Shown: piece after piece, positions 1 through 7,756 of the stretch
Layout: every line of letters starts with the position of its first letter
Numbering within the stretch: position 1 is the first letter of the stretch
From: G963666935 sp963666935
GTDB lineage: Bacteria; Bacillota; Clostridia; Christensenellales; CAG-138
DNA: 64,000 nucleotides
Assembly (NCBI GenBank): GCA_963666935.1
Contig: OY762936.1
Span: 992,001 to 1,056,000 of the forward strand
Reading direction: 5' to 3'
Program-made: the position numbers and the translations under genes
Notes under the pieces: generated by a model
What the model was told of the DNA's origin: nothing
What the model saw: the letters and a program-made list of their open reading frames with translations, nothing else
Databases searched by the model: none

Positions 1-189
1 CTCGGCAAGCTAAACAGTTTTATTGCTGCAGGTGACAATTGTATCTTCCATAGAAGAGGCATTCCCGCATTGATGATGGGACCAGGTTCCCTTAAGTATA
101 TCCATAAATCTAATGAATGGGTCAGCATCCAAGATTTGATCAACACGGCAAAGATTTATGCGCTTACTGCGATTGATTTATGCCAGTGA
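1..189 (+). CDS. M20-family metallopeptidase/deacylase, C-terminal fragment (cut by window edge)
   Basis: Frame 1 is open from the first base to TGA at 187-189 and encodes the last 62 residues of a protein. It contains GDNCIFHRRGIPA, then GPGSLKYIHKSNEWVS. The pattern of an Ile-Pro strand, a GPGS turn, a metal-binding His and an N-E-W/Y-V segment is the C-terminal signature of M20 peptidases (ArgE/DapE/acetylornithine deacetylase type), where the His binds the second zinc. The catalytic and dimerisation domains lie outside the window, so the substrate cannot be named. It could act in amino-acid or dipeptide breakdown together with the neighbouring transport module, but no operon link is visible because the next genes are on the other strand. 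Confidence 0.8.
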   Translation, partial: LGKLNSFIAAGDNCIFHRRGIPALMMGPGSLKYIHKSNEWVSIQDLINTAKIYALTAIDLCQ

Positions 190-338
190 AGATTTAATAA
201 TACATAGGGAATTTGGGAAATCCTGTATTTGGCGCACTGTAAAATCCATGACACTGGCTAGAGGATGAAGTGAAAGCATTTAAGGAAAACCCCGCGCAAA
301 GGGCCTTCTGAAGCGGAGAGCCGGGCGGGACATAATGC

Positions 339-368
339 AAAAAACCGCTGGGCAATTCCCGGCGGTTT
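339..368 (-). terminator. Rho-independent terminator after the truncated deacetylase copy
   Basis: AAACCGCTGGG (342-352) pairs with CCCGGCGGTTT (358-368), with one wobble pair and a short loop. On the minus strand the stem is followed by a run of six T (339-344). It would stop minus-strand transcripts coming from the deacetylase remnant. Confidence 0.6.
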
Positions 369-371
369 GTA

Positions 372-648
372 ATTAAGGCAAGGGGTTCACTCTCCTTGCC
401 TTAGGGCCTTCGTGCCGGCTTCTGCACGCCGTTGACGTCGATGATGGTATCGCCCGTGAGCAGCAGATCGCCTATGGTTACGAACTGATAGCCGTCCGCT
501 AGGGCCGTTTCTATAAGCGTGGGCAGGTATTCTTTGATTTTATAGCCGTTGTTATGGCAAAGGATGATGCAACCGTCGTGAAGGTAGGGCAGTATGGTAT
601 CCAAAATGGTTTTTGCACTACGCTTCTCTTCCCAGTCGATGCGATCGA
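372..648. repeat. Direct repeat, left copy (3' end of the deacetylase gene)
   Basis: About 277 bp that match 8636-8913 in the same orientation, at roughly 95% identity by eye. The match begins in the hairpin downstream of the deacetylase stop codon and ends abruptly inside the coding region (GATCGA at 643-648). The two copies flank about 8 kb of lower-GC catabolic genes. This suggests that the block arrived by, or has since been involved in, homologous recombination at the 3' end of the deacetylase gene. Confidence 0.85.
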
Positions 649-679
649 CCATAGATATGGAATGCAAAGTAAACAACAT
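401..679 (-). pseudogene. Truncated duplicate of the PdaB-like polysaccharide deacetylase
   Basis: The last 80 or so residues closely match the C-terminus of the complete deacetylase at 8675-9487. They share SAKTILDTILP, the DGCIILCHNNG segment and the VNGVQKPA ending. The copy has lost the catalytic NodB core, including the Asp and His metal ligands. It begins with about 12 unrelated residues past the repeat boundary near base 648. Its original TGA stop has changed to CGA, so the frame runs three codons further. It has no plausible start or ribosome site and is almost certainly non-functional. Its value is as a boundary marker of module A. Confidence 0.85.
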
Positions 680-700
680 ACATCGTTACATTCTTAGTAC

Positions 701-736
701 AAAGAAAAAGCTCGCATAAAATGTGAGCTTTTCTTT
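701..736. terminator. Bidirectional terminator hairpin
   Basis: AAAGAAAAGCTC-type arm (701-713) pairs with GAGCTTTTCTTT (725-736) around a small loop, giving A-rich and T-rich flanks on both strands. It separates the island edge from the deacetylase remnant. Confidence 0.6.
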
Positions 737-836
737 AAAGTCACTACAAATTATTGACTATTGGGATAGTGAATGTTAATGTATTTTCCGAAAAACCGTT
801 TTAATAGTTTTTGCTTAAGGTCATATGGAACACTTC

Positions 837-1008
837 TCATGTTGAGGGGTGCAAATCTGCAAACTGGTGATTATTAATATAGAAATCTTCATTGAGGATC
901 GAACTGACCCGAATGTTACCATTGACTTCTCCATAGAATAAATAGTATATAACCTCAGAACTATAGTAGTTTTTTTAAATTAATATCGCCTTCCATATTA
1001 ATCATCAT
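837..1008 (-). pseudogene. Possible frameshifted small ORF remnant
   Basis: Reading the minus strand from an ATG at 1008 gives MMINMEGDINLKK up to a run of seven A (near 970-976). A one-base shift there opens a 40-residue frame ending with LHPST and TGA at 837-839. Each frame alone is stopped soon after the run. The composition (SSILNEDFYINN) looks protein-like, but no family is recognised and there is no good ribosome site. It may be a decayed gene at the edge of the island, or chance. Confidence 0.25.
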
Positions 1009-1020
1009 CTTACAAGCAAA

Positions 1021-1058
1021 TAAAAAACCACGTTTTCTATAAAATATGGAAAACGTGG
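1021..1058 (-). terminator. Terminator of the module A operon
   Basis: CCACGTTTTC (1028-1037) and GAAAACGTGG (1049-1058) form a perfect 10-bp stem. On the minus strand it is followed by a T-rich run (1021-1027). It lies 115 bp past the stop of the MFS gene, the last gene of the minus-strand operon. Confidence 0.85.
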
Positions 1059-1172
1059 TCTCTGGTGGTGCATCAAAATGGACAAAATACGAACTTCTCC
1101 TGCTCGCCGAATGGTTTTGATTTATGTATTAGGTTATAAAAATAATTATTAAAAAGGCAAATGATTCTTTCC

Positions 1173-2357
1173 TTAGGAACCAATATTCCCGTGAAGATTA
1201 GCCGCTCCCTTGCCGATAAACCCACGCCTAATCAATAAAGCGCTCAGGATCCCAGCTATAGCAAAGATGGATGCGGCTAGGTAGAAAGGCGTAAACCTTT
1301 GGCCTCTCAGCAATTCAGTCGTCAGTGCAAAAGCATAAGAAGAAACAAAGTTACCTACGCCCATTGCCGCCACTATAATGGCGGAAGCCATCGCCATCCT
1401 GTCGTGTTGAACGCGATGCCCTAGCACCATAAAGACGGTCAAAAATAGAATAATTAGCCCGAATCCAGCGAAAGCCGTAGCTGTATACATCAGTTCAATC
1501 TTTTCTCCATAAGCAGCAAGAAATGTAGCTAATGACAAGAATATTAGGGCTACTGAAAAACTGCGCATCTTAAACACCTTGAGAAGCTTTGCAAATACGC
1601 TCCCTGCAACCAAACCGCCGACTGAAAACATTGTAAGCACCAATCCGGCATCCCCAGTGCTTCCTATGCCTTTATAGTAGATGTTGGTAGACATATTGAC
1701 TATAAGAGGATATAGAAGTACTGAAATTATAAAAATGAACAATGCGAAGAAATATACAGAGATAGGCATTCTGATGCCATGCGTTTTAGCCGAATGCACA
1801 CGATCAGATTCCTGCTTTGGCAAGAACAACACGAGTACCAGCGTGAAAACTCCCAGCCCGTAAAGCAGAAATGAATACTTCCACAGAAATAGTGCTACAG
1901 CACCGCTTACTGTTTGAAACACTATCCCTCCTGCGGTCGCAGCCGTATTCCCGAATCCCAACATGCGCGCACGTTCCATGCCTTGAAAGTTATTGATCAC
2001 AAGCGTCATGCCCAGGGGCATCAATATACCGATAGCGATGCCGGTAGCGGCTCGAAAAACTAGAATCAGATAGAAATTCGAAACAAGAAAAGGTGCAATA
2101 CCGAATGTTACAAATGTAGTCATAGCAATAATAAGCAGTGTTTTATAACTAATTAACCTGCCTGCAAGTCTTCCGGTTGTAAGCGACACGGGTACTGCAA
2201 TCAACGTAGGCAGAGTTGATACTAAAAGAATGGTGGGATAAGAAATATTGGGGAAAGACCTAGCTATGCTACCTATGGCTGGGGTGACTATCATATTGCC
2301 GGTCTGAAAAAAGAATACTGATAGTATAACCAACTTTAAGTATCTGATGTTTTTCAT
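1173..2357 (-). CDS. MFS transporter, 12-TM drug/metabolite proton antiporter type
   Basis: This 394-residue protein is hydrophobic throughout, with about twelve membrane segments in two halves of six. TTGRLAGRLISYKTL lies in the loop after TM2, as in the MFS motif A (G-x-L-a-D-r-x-G-r-k), here without the usual Asp. It is most like the DHA1-type exporters and sugar or metabolite transporters of Firmicutes; the cargo cannot be read from the sequence. The start has AGAGG ten bases upstream. It is the last gene of the module A operon (dehydratases, APC permease, MFS), 167 bp downstream of the permease. A strong hairpin just before its start may give it separate expression. In this context it may move an acid intermediate or product, but that is inference. 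Confidence 0.8.
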   Translation of the reverse strand: MKNIRYLKLVILSVFFFQTGNMIVTPAIGSIARSFPNISYPTILLVSTLPTLIAVPVSLTTGRLAGRLISYKTLLIIAMTTFVTFGIAPFLVSNFYLILVFRAATGIAIGILMPLGMTLVINNFQGMERARMLGFGNTAATAGGIVFQTVSGAVALFLWKYSFLLYGLGVFTLVLVLFLPKQESDRVHSAKTHGIRMPISVYFFALFIFIISVLLYPLIVNMSTNIYYKGIGSTGDAGLVLTMFSVGGLVAGSVFAKLLKVFKMRSFSVALIFLSLATFLAAYGEKIELMYTATAFAGFGLIILFLTVFMVLGHRVQHDRMAMASAIIVAAMGVGNFVSSYAFALTTELLRGQRFTPFYLAASIFAIAGILSALLIRRGFIGKGAANLHGNIGS

Positions 2358-2375
2358 TACTACCTCTGCATGAAT

Positions 2376-2413
2376 ATGATGAGACCCACAGCGACAGCCG
2401 CAGGTCTCATCAT
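2376..2413 (-). promoter_or_regulatory. Long hairpin just upstream of the MFS start
   Basis: ATGATGAGACC (2376-2386) and GGTCTCATCAT (2403-2413) form a perfect 11-bp stem with a 16-nt loop, 18 bp before the MFS start codon. No T-run follows on the minus strand, so it is not a normal terminator. An mRNA processing or stability structure, or a protein-binding dyad, would fit. Confidence 0.5.
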
Positions 2414-2524
2414 GCTGACTCAGAAAACTGTAAGCGTTTTGGATTTAGCGTGCGAATTGGATGCAACCATTATTGTGCGTGTATTTCAGACATCAATAGA
2501 CGTGCCTGAGGACTCTATAGAAGA

Positions 2525-3901
2525 CTAAGCCAAGCTCTCCTTTTCTTCTTCTTCTGACCAGACAGAAGTGTTTACTGCTACGTTTTTATTGTTGGCACGC
2601 AACAGAGCGTAAACAGCTGATATTACCAATAATGACACACTGACTATAGCCTGGACTACATTCAATGTAGTCAACGAACGGTAAAAAACGTATAGATTTA
2701 CCGCAGCAGATGCCGAGACTATAACATAATACAGCCAATTGGGAATATGCAGCTTCGCCTTTTTCCATGCTTCGGGATACTTTTTCGGCAAATTATAAAA
2801 CGCAATAAAATTCAAGAAGCTGATAGCCGAGATAAAGAGCAAGATGTTTGTTATGATTGTATTTACATTAAAGTTTATTAATTGCGGAACAACACCAAAT
2901 AAATAGCAGGTCACCAGTATCTTCCACGCGGCACCAAACCGGTTTGTCGTCTGATACGATTTTGGCAGCCAGCCGTCTTTTGCTGCCTGGCCTACGACAT
3001 ACGGATACATCGCTAAAGTCGAGTTGATGGTCGTAGTAAGCGCCATAATAGGGCCGCCGATAATAAATAGATAGAACAGCCACTGTGGGAAAATAGCGCT
3101 GGCAACACCCGTCAGCGGTTTTCCGGCCACCTGGTCCAAAGGAAGTACCCCGGCGTTCACGATAGCCACGCCGCAGTATAGCACGATCAGCGAGAAGAAA
3201 ACGGCAATCATTGCCCACGGTATGTCGCGCCTTGGGACTTTTGCGTCCTTGCCAAAAATTGATACCACAAGATACCCCGTGCAGGAGTAATACAGGATGA
3301 ATGTAGCGGCGAGGAACCCCGGGAACCCGTTGGATACAAAACCTTGCTGCGAAACGTCTAGCACTGGGTTTTTGACATTGAACAATCCCACGATTACAAA
3401 TAACATGAGGGAGCCTATCAGTATCCATGTCATCAGTTTCTGGAATCTCGCCATCCATGTAATGCCCATTATGTTGATAAAGAAGATAAGGGTGAAGCCA
3501 ATAATGCCGAACCATTGTGCGGGAAAAGCAGGAAATAATGAATTGAGATATATTCCAAGTGCGGTACCAAACAGGGCTAATAGAAACATCTGAGGTATAA
3601 AGGCTACCCCTACCATCCCGGCAAGCCTTGGCCCTGCAAGTTTCGCAACCAGAGAATATTGGCCTCCGCCCAAACGTAGAGTTGATGTAATAAAGAACCA
3701 CGGAGCAACAAATATTAATCCTATTACGAGCGCAGCTGCATAAGCAACCCAAGCGGAGTAACCCGTCATGCCTATGGCGGGACCAACTGTGGTAATAACT
3801 CCAGCACCTATGACCTGACCCAAGCTGAGTGCATACAACTCCGGCCTCTTAAGAAGTCCTGTTGATGGAGCAGGGGCATTAATAAGCGGGATCTTTTTCA
3901 T
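2525..3901 (-). CDS. APC-family amino-acid/organic-acid permease (module A)
   Basis: A 458-residue integral membrane protein with about twelve membrane segments. The N-terminal ALSLGQVIGAGVITTVGPA matches the conserved TM1 of the amino acid-polyamine-organocation superfamily, where an unwound Gly-rich stretch binds the carboxylate and amine of the substrate. STLRLGGGQYS and IIGGPIMALTTTINS are also typical. It is homologous over its length to the module B permease at 50565-51986; both end in a hydrophilic tail with V-x-TSVW. It follows three dehydratase genes with a 47-bp spacer identical in kind to those between the dehydratases. Its likely role is uptake of the substrate of these enzymes. 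The exact substrate is unknown; an amino acid or hydroxy acid is plausible. Confidence 0.85.
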   Translation of the reverse strand: MKKIPLINAPAPSTGLLKRPELYALSLGQVIGAGVITTVGPAIGMTGYSAWVAYAAALVIGLIFVAPWFFITSTLRLGGGQYSLVAKLAGPRLAGMVGVAFIPQMFLLALFGTALGIYLNSLFPAFPAQWFGIIGFTLIFFINIMGITWMARFQKLMTWILIGSLMLFVIVGLFNVKNPVLDVSQQGFVSNGFPGFLAATFILYYSCTGYLVVSIFGKDAKVPRRDIPWAMIAVFFSLIVLYCGVAIVNAGVLPLDQVAGKPLTGVASAIFPQWLFYLFIIGGPIMALTTTINSTLAMYPYVVGQAAKDGWLPKSYQTTNRFGAAWKILVTCYLFGVVPQLINFNVNTIITNILLFISAISFLNFIAFYNLPKKYPEAWKKAKLHIPNWLYYVIVSASAAVNLYVFYRSLTTLNVVQAIVSVSLLVISAVYALLRANNKNVAVNTSVWSEEEEKESLA

Positions 3902-3948
3902 AAAACATTTACACCTTTCTATTTTTTTTATATTATTTAAAATATAAG

Positions 3949-5127
3949 TTACCCGACCGTCACTTTCTCACAATGTGTCAGCGCATATTCGGAAAACTCG
4001 TTACCGATGCCCGGCAGTTCCGGCACCTTGTATTTTCCATTTACAGGCTGATAATCGTAAATACATAGGTTTTTATTGTACCGCATGAGATTAACTACAT
4101 GATGCTCATGAATTACAAAATTCGGTATCACACATTCCAGATGCAGCGCCACCGCCGTGGAAAAAGGGCTTGCGCAAACATGCGCTTGCACATTCACGTC
4201 GTAGGTATATGCCATGTCGCAGATCTTCTTTGCCTCTGTGAGACCACCGCAGTTGCCTATGTCTGGCTGTATCACCTGTACTGACATATTCTCAAAGTAT
4301 GGCGCATACTGCCACCGTGAATATATTCGTTCTCCATGGGCGATAGGCATTTCAAGCTTGTCACATATGAATTTAGCCGTCTTCGGCGTAGGCGTATTTG
4401 GCTCTTCAAAGTAGAATATGTTGTACTTTTGTATGCGGCGACCTAGCTGTACGGCGGATTGCGCGTCCGGATAAGAATGGTTCTCCATGATGATATCGAC
4501 ATTCGGGCCGACCCCTTCGCGCACTGCCGCCACCCGTTCTTCAATTAAATCCACATAATAAGGTTTGAGCAGACGTGTTCTATCTTCATCCGTGAACATT
4601 CTGCCGTCTTTGTCAAAGGTGAAAAAATCAAACTTTACGCAGTCGTAGCCTTCAGATACTGCCTTTTTGGCAGCTGCAGCATAATCTTTTGCTGAACACG
4701 CAGGTATGATTTCATCACCCCATCCGGCCTGAAGCTGACTTGCATAACTTCTTAAATTGTCACGTCTTTTACCGCCCAACAACTTATAGACTGGGACATT
4801 AAAATATTTCCCTTTTATGTCCCAAAGGGCAATATCTAAAGCACTGATACCGGCGAAGACGACCGGCCCGCCATTTTGCCCCCAGAAGGTGGTTTTATAA
4901 AGTTTATCCCATATCACCTCATTATCCAGAGGATCCATACCGATGATTAGTGCGGTAAGATCCTTGATCATACCGAAAGCCGCTGGTGCAGCGACGCCAT
5001 AAGATAGTGCTGCTTCACCATCTCCATATAATCCTTCATCAGTAAAGACGCGACATATCACCGGACGCCAAGGAAAAAGACCTGAATCTGCATTAACCTG
5101 CATCACATCTACTTTTGTAATTTTCAT
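3949..5127 (-). CDS. Enolase-superfamily acid dehydratase (galactonate dehydratase-like), tandem copy 3
   Basis: This 392-residue protein has the N-terminal capping domain and the (beta/alpha)7-beta barrel of the mandelate racemase/galactonate dehydratase group. Visible ligands are the Glu of IIMENHS (with a His two residues later, as in DgoD), the FEEPNTP Glu and the HGERIYSRW Glu, which together bind Mg2+. NVQAHVCASPFSTA supplies the second base-like His. Such enzymes remove the alpha proton of an acid sugar and eliminate water. The specificity segments (20s loop, residues 10-25 and 120-140) differ from the two sister copies, while the rest is nearly identical. It is third in transcription order and precedes the permease. 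Product identity is inferred; the true substrate is unknown. Confidence 0.85.
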   Translation of the reverse strand: MKITKVDVMQVNADSGLFPWRPVICRVFTDEGLYGDGEAALSYGVAAPAAFGMIKDLTALIIGMDPLDNEVIWDKLYKTTFWGQNGGPVVFAGISALDIALWDIKGKYFNVPVYKLLGGKRRDNLRSYASQLQAGWGDEIIPACSAKDYAAAAKKAVSEGYDCVKFDFFTFDKDGRMFTDEDRTRLLKPYYVDLIEERVAAVREGVGPNVDIIMENHSYPDAQSAVQLGRRIQKYNIFYFEEPNTPTPKTAKFICDKLEMPIAHGERIYSRWQYAPYFENMSVQVIQPDIGNCGGLTEAKKICDMAYTYDVNVQAHVCASPFSTAVALHLECVIPNFVIHEHHVVNLMRYNKNLCIYDYQPVNGKYKVPELPGIGNEFSEYALTHCEKVTVG

Positions 5128-5173
5128 AAAACATTTACACCTTTCTATTTTTTTATATTATTTAAAATATAAG

Positions 5174-6352
5174 TTATCCGACCGTCACTTTCTCACAATG
5201 TGTCAGCGCATATTCGGAAAACTCGTTACCGATACCCGGCAGCTCTGGCACCTTGTATTTTCCGTTTACAGGCTGATAATCATGAATGCAAAGTCTCTTG
5301 TTCTCTGGTTGCAAATTGCATATATGATGTTCGTGTATAACAAAGTTGGGGATTACACATTCAAGATGCAGCGCCACCGCCGTGGAAAGAGGGCTTGCGC
5401 AAACATGCGCTTGCACATTCACATCGTAGGTATATGCCATGTCGCAGATCTTCTTTGCTTCGGTCAAGCCGCCGCAGTTCCCGATATCCGGCTGTATAAC
5501 CTGTACCGACATGTTTTGAAAATACTGAGCATATTGCCACCGCGAGTATACGCGTTCGCCATGAGCAATTGGCATCTCAAGCTTGTCGCAAATGAATTTA
5601 GCCGTCTTCGGGTTAGGCGTATTTGGCTCTTCAAAGTAGAATATGTTGTACTTTTGTATGCGGCGCCCTAACTGAATTGCAGACTGTGCGTCCAGCAAAG
5701 AATGGTTCTCCATGATGATATCTACATTGGGGCCGACTGCTTCGCGCACTGCCGCCACCCGTTCTTCAATTAAATCCACATAATAAGGTTTGAGCAGACG
5801 TGCTCTATCTTCCTCTGTGAAAGATCTGCAGTCTTTATCAAAGATAAAAAAGTCGATTTTGACGCAATCATACCCTTCTGTCACCGCTTTTTTTACCGCA
5901 GTAACATAATCTTTGGTGGCGCACATGGGCTCGTATTTATCTCCCCATCCTAGCATTAACTGGCTTGCATAGGTACGAAGATTGTCGCGCCGCTTTCCAC
6001 CCAACAGCTTATATATTGGTACATTAAAGTATTTACCCTTTATATCCCAAAGGGCAATATCTAAAGCACTAATACCAGCGAAGACGACCGGCCCGCCATT
6101 TTGCCCCCAGAAGGTGGTTTTATAAAGCTTATCCCATATCACCTCATTATCCAGAGGATCCATGCCGATGATTAGTGCAGCAAGGTCCTTAACCATTCCG
6201 AATGCTCCGGAAGCCCCAACTCCATATGCCAGTGCCGCTTCTCCATCACCATAAATGCCTTCGTCGGTATATATACGGCATATTATGGGATTCCATGGAA
6301 AACCAGAAAGACTGGTTTTCACTTGCATTACGTCTACCTTTGTAATTTTCAT
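5174..6352 (-). CDS. Enolase-superfamily acid dehydratase (galactonate dehydratase-like), tandem copy 2
   Basis: A 392-residue paralogue of its two neighbours. The whole metal site is kept: Glu in IIMENHS, FEEPNTP, HGERVYSRW, and the AHVCASPLSTA His. Differences cluster at residues 12-25, 125-150 and near the C-terminal NLQPENKRL, which are regions that line the active site in this superfamily. This suggests that the copies have moved apart in substrate or stereochemistry rather than being simple dosage copies. It sits 46 bp downstream of copy 1 and 46 bp upstream of copy 3, with the same AT-rich spacer and AGAAAGGTGT-like ribosome site. Start chosen at the shared MKITKVDVMQV. Confidence 0.85.
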   Translation of the reverse strand: MKITKVDVMQVKTSLSGFPWNPIICRIYTDEGIYGDGEAALAYGVGASGAFGMVKDLAALIIGMDPLDNEVIWDKLYKTTFWGQNGGPVVFAGISALDIALWDIKGKYFNVPIYKLLGGKRRDNLRTYASQLMLGWGDKYEPMCATKDYVTAVKKAVTEGYDCVKIDFFIFDKDCRSFTEEDRARLLKPYYVDLIEERVAAVREAVGPNVDIIMENHSLLDAQSAIQLGRRIQKYNIFYFEEPNTPNPKTAKFICDKLEMPIAHGERVYSRWQYAQYFQNMSVQVIQPDIGNCGGLTEAKKICDMAYTYDVNVQAHVCASPLSTAVALHLECVIPNFVIHEHHICNLQPENKRLCIHDYQPVNGKYKVPELPGIGNEFSEYALTHCEKVTVG

Positions 6353-6401
6353 AAAATATCTATACCTTTCTGTTTTTTTATTACATTATTTAAAATATAA
6401 G

Positions 6402-7574
6402 CTACTCGACTGTCACTTTCTCACAATGTGTCAGCGCATATTCGGAAAACTCGTTACCAATACCCGGCAGCTCCGGCACCTTGAATTTACCATTTACCGG
6501 TTGGTAGTCGTGAGCACAAAGAACTTTGTTTGCCTTCAACAGATTAATCATGTGATGTTCGTGGATGACAAAGTTAGGAATTACACATTCTAGGTGCAGC
6601 GCCACCGCCGTGGAAAGAGGGCTTGCGCAAACATGCGCTTGCACATTCACGTCGTAGGTATATGCCATGTCGCAGATCTTCTTTGCTTCGGTCAAGCCGC
6701 CGCAGTTCCCGATATCCGGCTGGATAACCTGTACCGACATGTTTTCAAAATACTGAGCATATTGCCACCGCGCGTATACGCGTTCGCCATGAGCAATCGG
6801 CATCTCAAGCTTGTCGCAAATGAATTTAGCCGTCTTCGCGTTAGGCGTATTTGGCTCTTCAAAGTAGAATATGTTGTACTTTTGTATGCGGCGGCCCAAC
6901 TGTACGGCGGATTGCGCGTCCGGGTTGGAATGATTCTCCATGATGATATCTACATTGGGGCCGACCGCTTCGCGCACTGCAGCCACCCGTTCTTCAATTA
7001 AATCCACATAATAGGGCTTCAACAGCCGTGTGAAATCTTCTGTTGTAAAACTTCTGCCATCTTTGTCAAAGGTAAAAAAGTCAATTTTTATGCAGTCATA
7101 CCCTTCAGCCACCGCTTTTTTAGCGAATTTTACATAATCTTCAGTTTTTGTCACTGGTTCGAAGGAATCGCTCCAGGTAAACTGCAACTGGCTTGCATAG
7201 GAACGAAGATTGTCGCGCCGCTTCCCACCCAACAGCTTATATATTGGTACATTAAAATATTTACCCTTAATATCCCAAAGGGCAATATCTAGGGCACTGA
7301 TACCGGCGAAGACGACCGGCCCGCCATTTTGCCCCCAGAAGGTGGTTTTATAAAGCTTATCCCATATCACCTCATTATCCAGAGGATCCATGCCAATGAT
7401 TAGTGCAGCAAGGTCCTTAACCATTCCGAATGCTCCGGAAGCCCCAATTCCATATGCCAGTGCCGCTTCTCCATCACCATAAATGCCTTCGTCGGTATAT
7501 ATACGACATATAATTGGCCGCCATCCAGGCAATTCACACTCAACCTTCATAACATCGATTTTTGTGATTTTCAT
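6402..7574 (-). CDS. Enolase-superfamily acid dehydratase (galactonate dehydratase-like), tandem copy 1
   Basis: At 390 residues this is the promoter-proximal member of the tandem triplet. It carries the WDIKGKYFNVP capping/barrel junction, the metal-binding Glu residues in IIMENHS, FEEPNTP and GERVYARW, and the His of AHVCASPLS. Overall it resembles E. coli DgoD through the barrel (IQPDIGNCGGLTEAKKICD compares with the DgoD stretch around PDLSHAGGITE). K-I-D-F-F occupies the strand that carries the K-x-K catalytic pair in other subgroups, so chemistry by the His bases is expected. Its upstream region is a 182-bp divergent promoter shared with the GntR gene, and its leader differs from that of copies 2 and 3. 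Confidence 0.85.
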   Translation of the reverse strand: MKITKIDVMKVECELPGWRPIICRIYTDEGIYGDGEAALAYGIGASGAFGMVKDLAALIIGMDPLDNEVIWDKLYKTTFWGQNGGPVVFAGISALDIALWDIKGKYFNVPIYKLLGGKRRDNLRSYASQLQFTWSDSFEPVTKTEDYVKFAKKAVAEGYDCIKIDFFTFDKDGRSFTTEDFTRLLKPYYVDLIEERVAAVREAVGPNVDIIMENHSNPDAQSAVQLGRRIQKYNIFYFEEPNTPNAKTAKFICDKLEMPIAHGERVYARWQYAQYFENMSVQVIQPDIGNCGGLTEAKKICDMAYTYDVNVQAHVCASPLSTAVALHLECVIPNFVIHEHHMINLLKANKVLCAHDYQPVNGKFKVPELPGIGNEFSEYALTHCEKVTVE

Positions 7575-7610
7575 AATACATCATCTCCTATTGCTTTGGT
7601 TGTATGCCTG

Positions 7611-7617
7611 TTCGCTA
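7611..7617 (-). promoter_or_regulatory. Candidate GntR operator, module A
   Basis: TAGCGAA on the minus strand (TTCGCTA on the plus strand), placed about seven bases after the -10 box of the dehydratase promoter, near the start of transcription. The same heptamer occurs twice at the module B promoter. Confidence 0.45.
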
Positions 7618-7624
7618 CGTAACT

Positions 7625-7653
7625 ATCATACCTCTGTTTTTTATTGAATGCAA
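7625..7653 (-). promoter_or_regulatory. Promoter of the module A operon
   Basis: Minus-strand TTGCAT (7648-7653), 17 bp, then TATGAT (7625-7630), with the expected start near 7618 and the first dehydratase ATG at 7574. Confidence 0.55.
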
Positions 7654-7676
7654 GCATTGATTTATCTATAATTTAC

Positions 7677-7705
7677 TTGACAATTAGATAATAATAGATA
7701 ATAAT
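7677..7705 (+). promoter_or_regulatory. Promoter of the GntR gene, module A
   Basis: TTGACA at 7677-7682, a 16-bp spacer and TAATAAT at 7699-7705, 52 bp before the chosen ATG. Back to back with the dehydratase promoter. Confidence 0.55.
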
Positions 7706-7756
7706 TTTTTGAAGTTGGATATCTCAACTATCGAACATGCACTAACTGGAGGAAAT

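Larger units (their letters stand above)
680..1172. other. Non-coding or degenerate AT-rich stretch
   Basis: Between the deacetylase remnant and the MFS gene there is no convincing intact gene. It holds two terminator hairpins (701-736 and 1021-1058) and a possible frameshifted small coding remnant on the minus strand (837-1008). The rest is AT-rich and shows nothing recognisable, which fits debris at an island edge. Confidence 0.6.
3902..7574. repeat. Tandem triplication unit (dehydratase gene plus spacer, about 1.23 kb)
   Basis: Gene starts at 5127, 6352 and 7574 are spaced by 1,225 and 1,222 bp. Each unit is one dehydratase gene plus the AT-rich spacer behind it (3902-3948, 5128-5173, 6353-6401). 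Long stretches are identical between units, for example the segment coding for KLYKTTFWGQNGGP. The spacer in front of the permease is the same sequence, so the duplicated unit is gene plus following spacer. Confidence 0.85.

Noticed and set aside
2868..3752. 294-codon minus-strand frame within the module A permease
   Set aside because: Same strand but another frame of a clear APC permease; Cys/Arg-rich with no motif.
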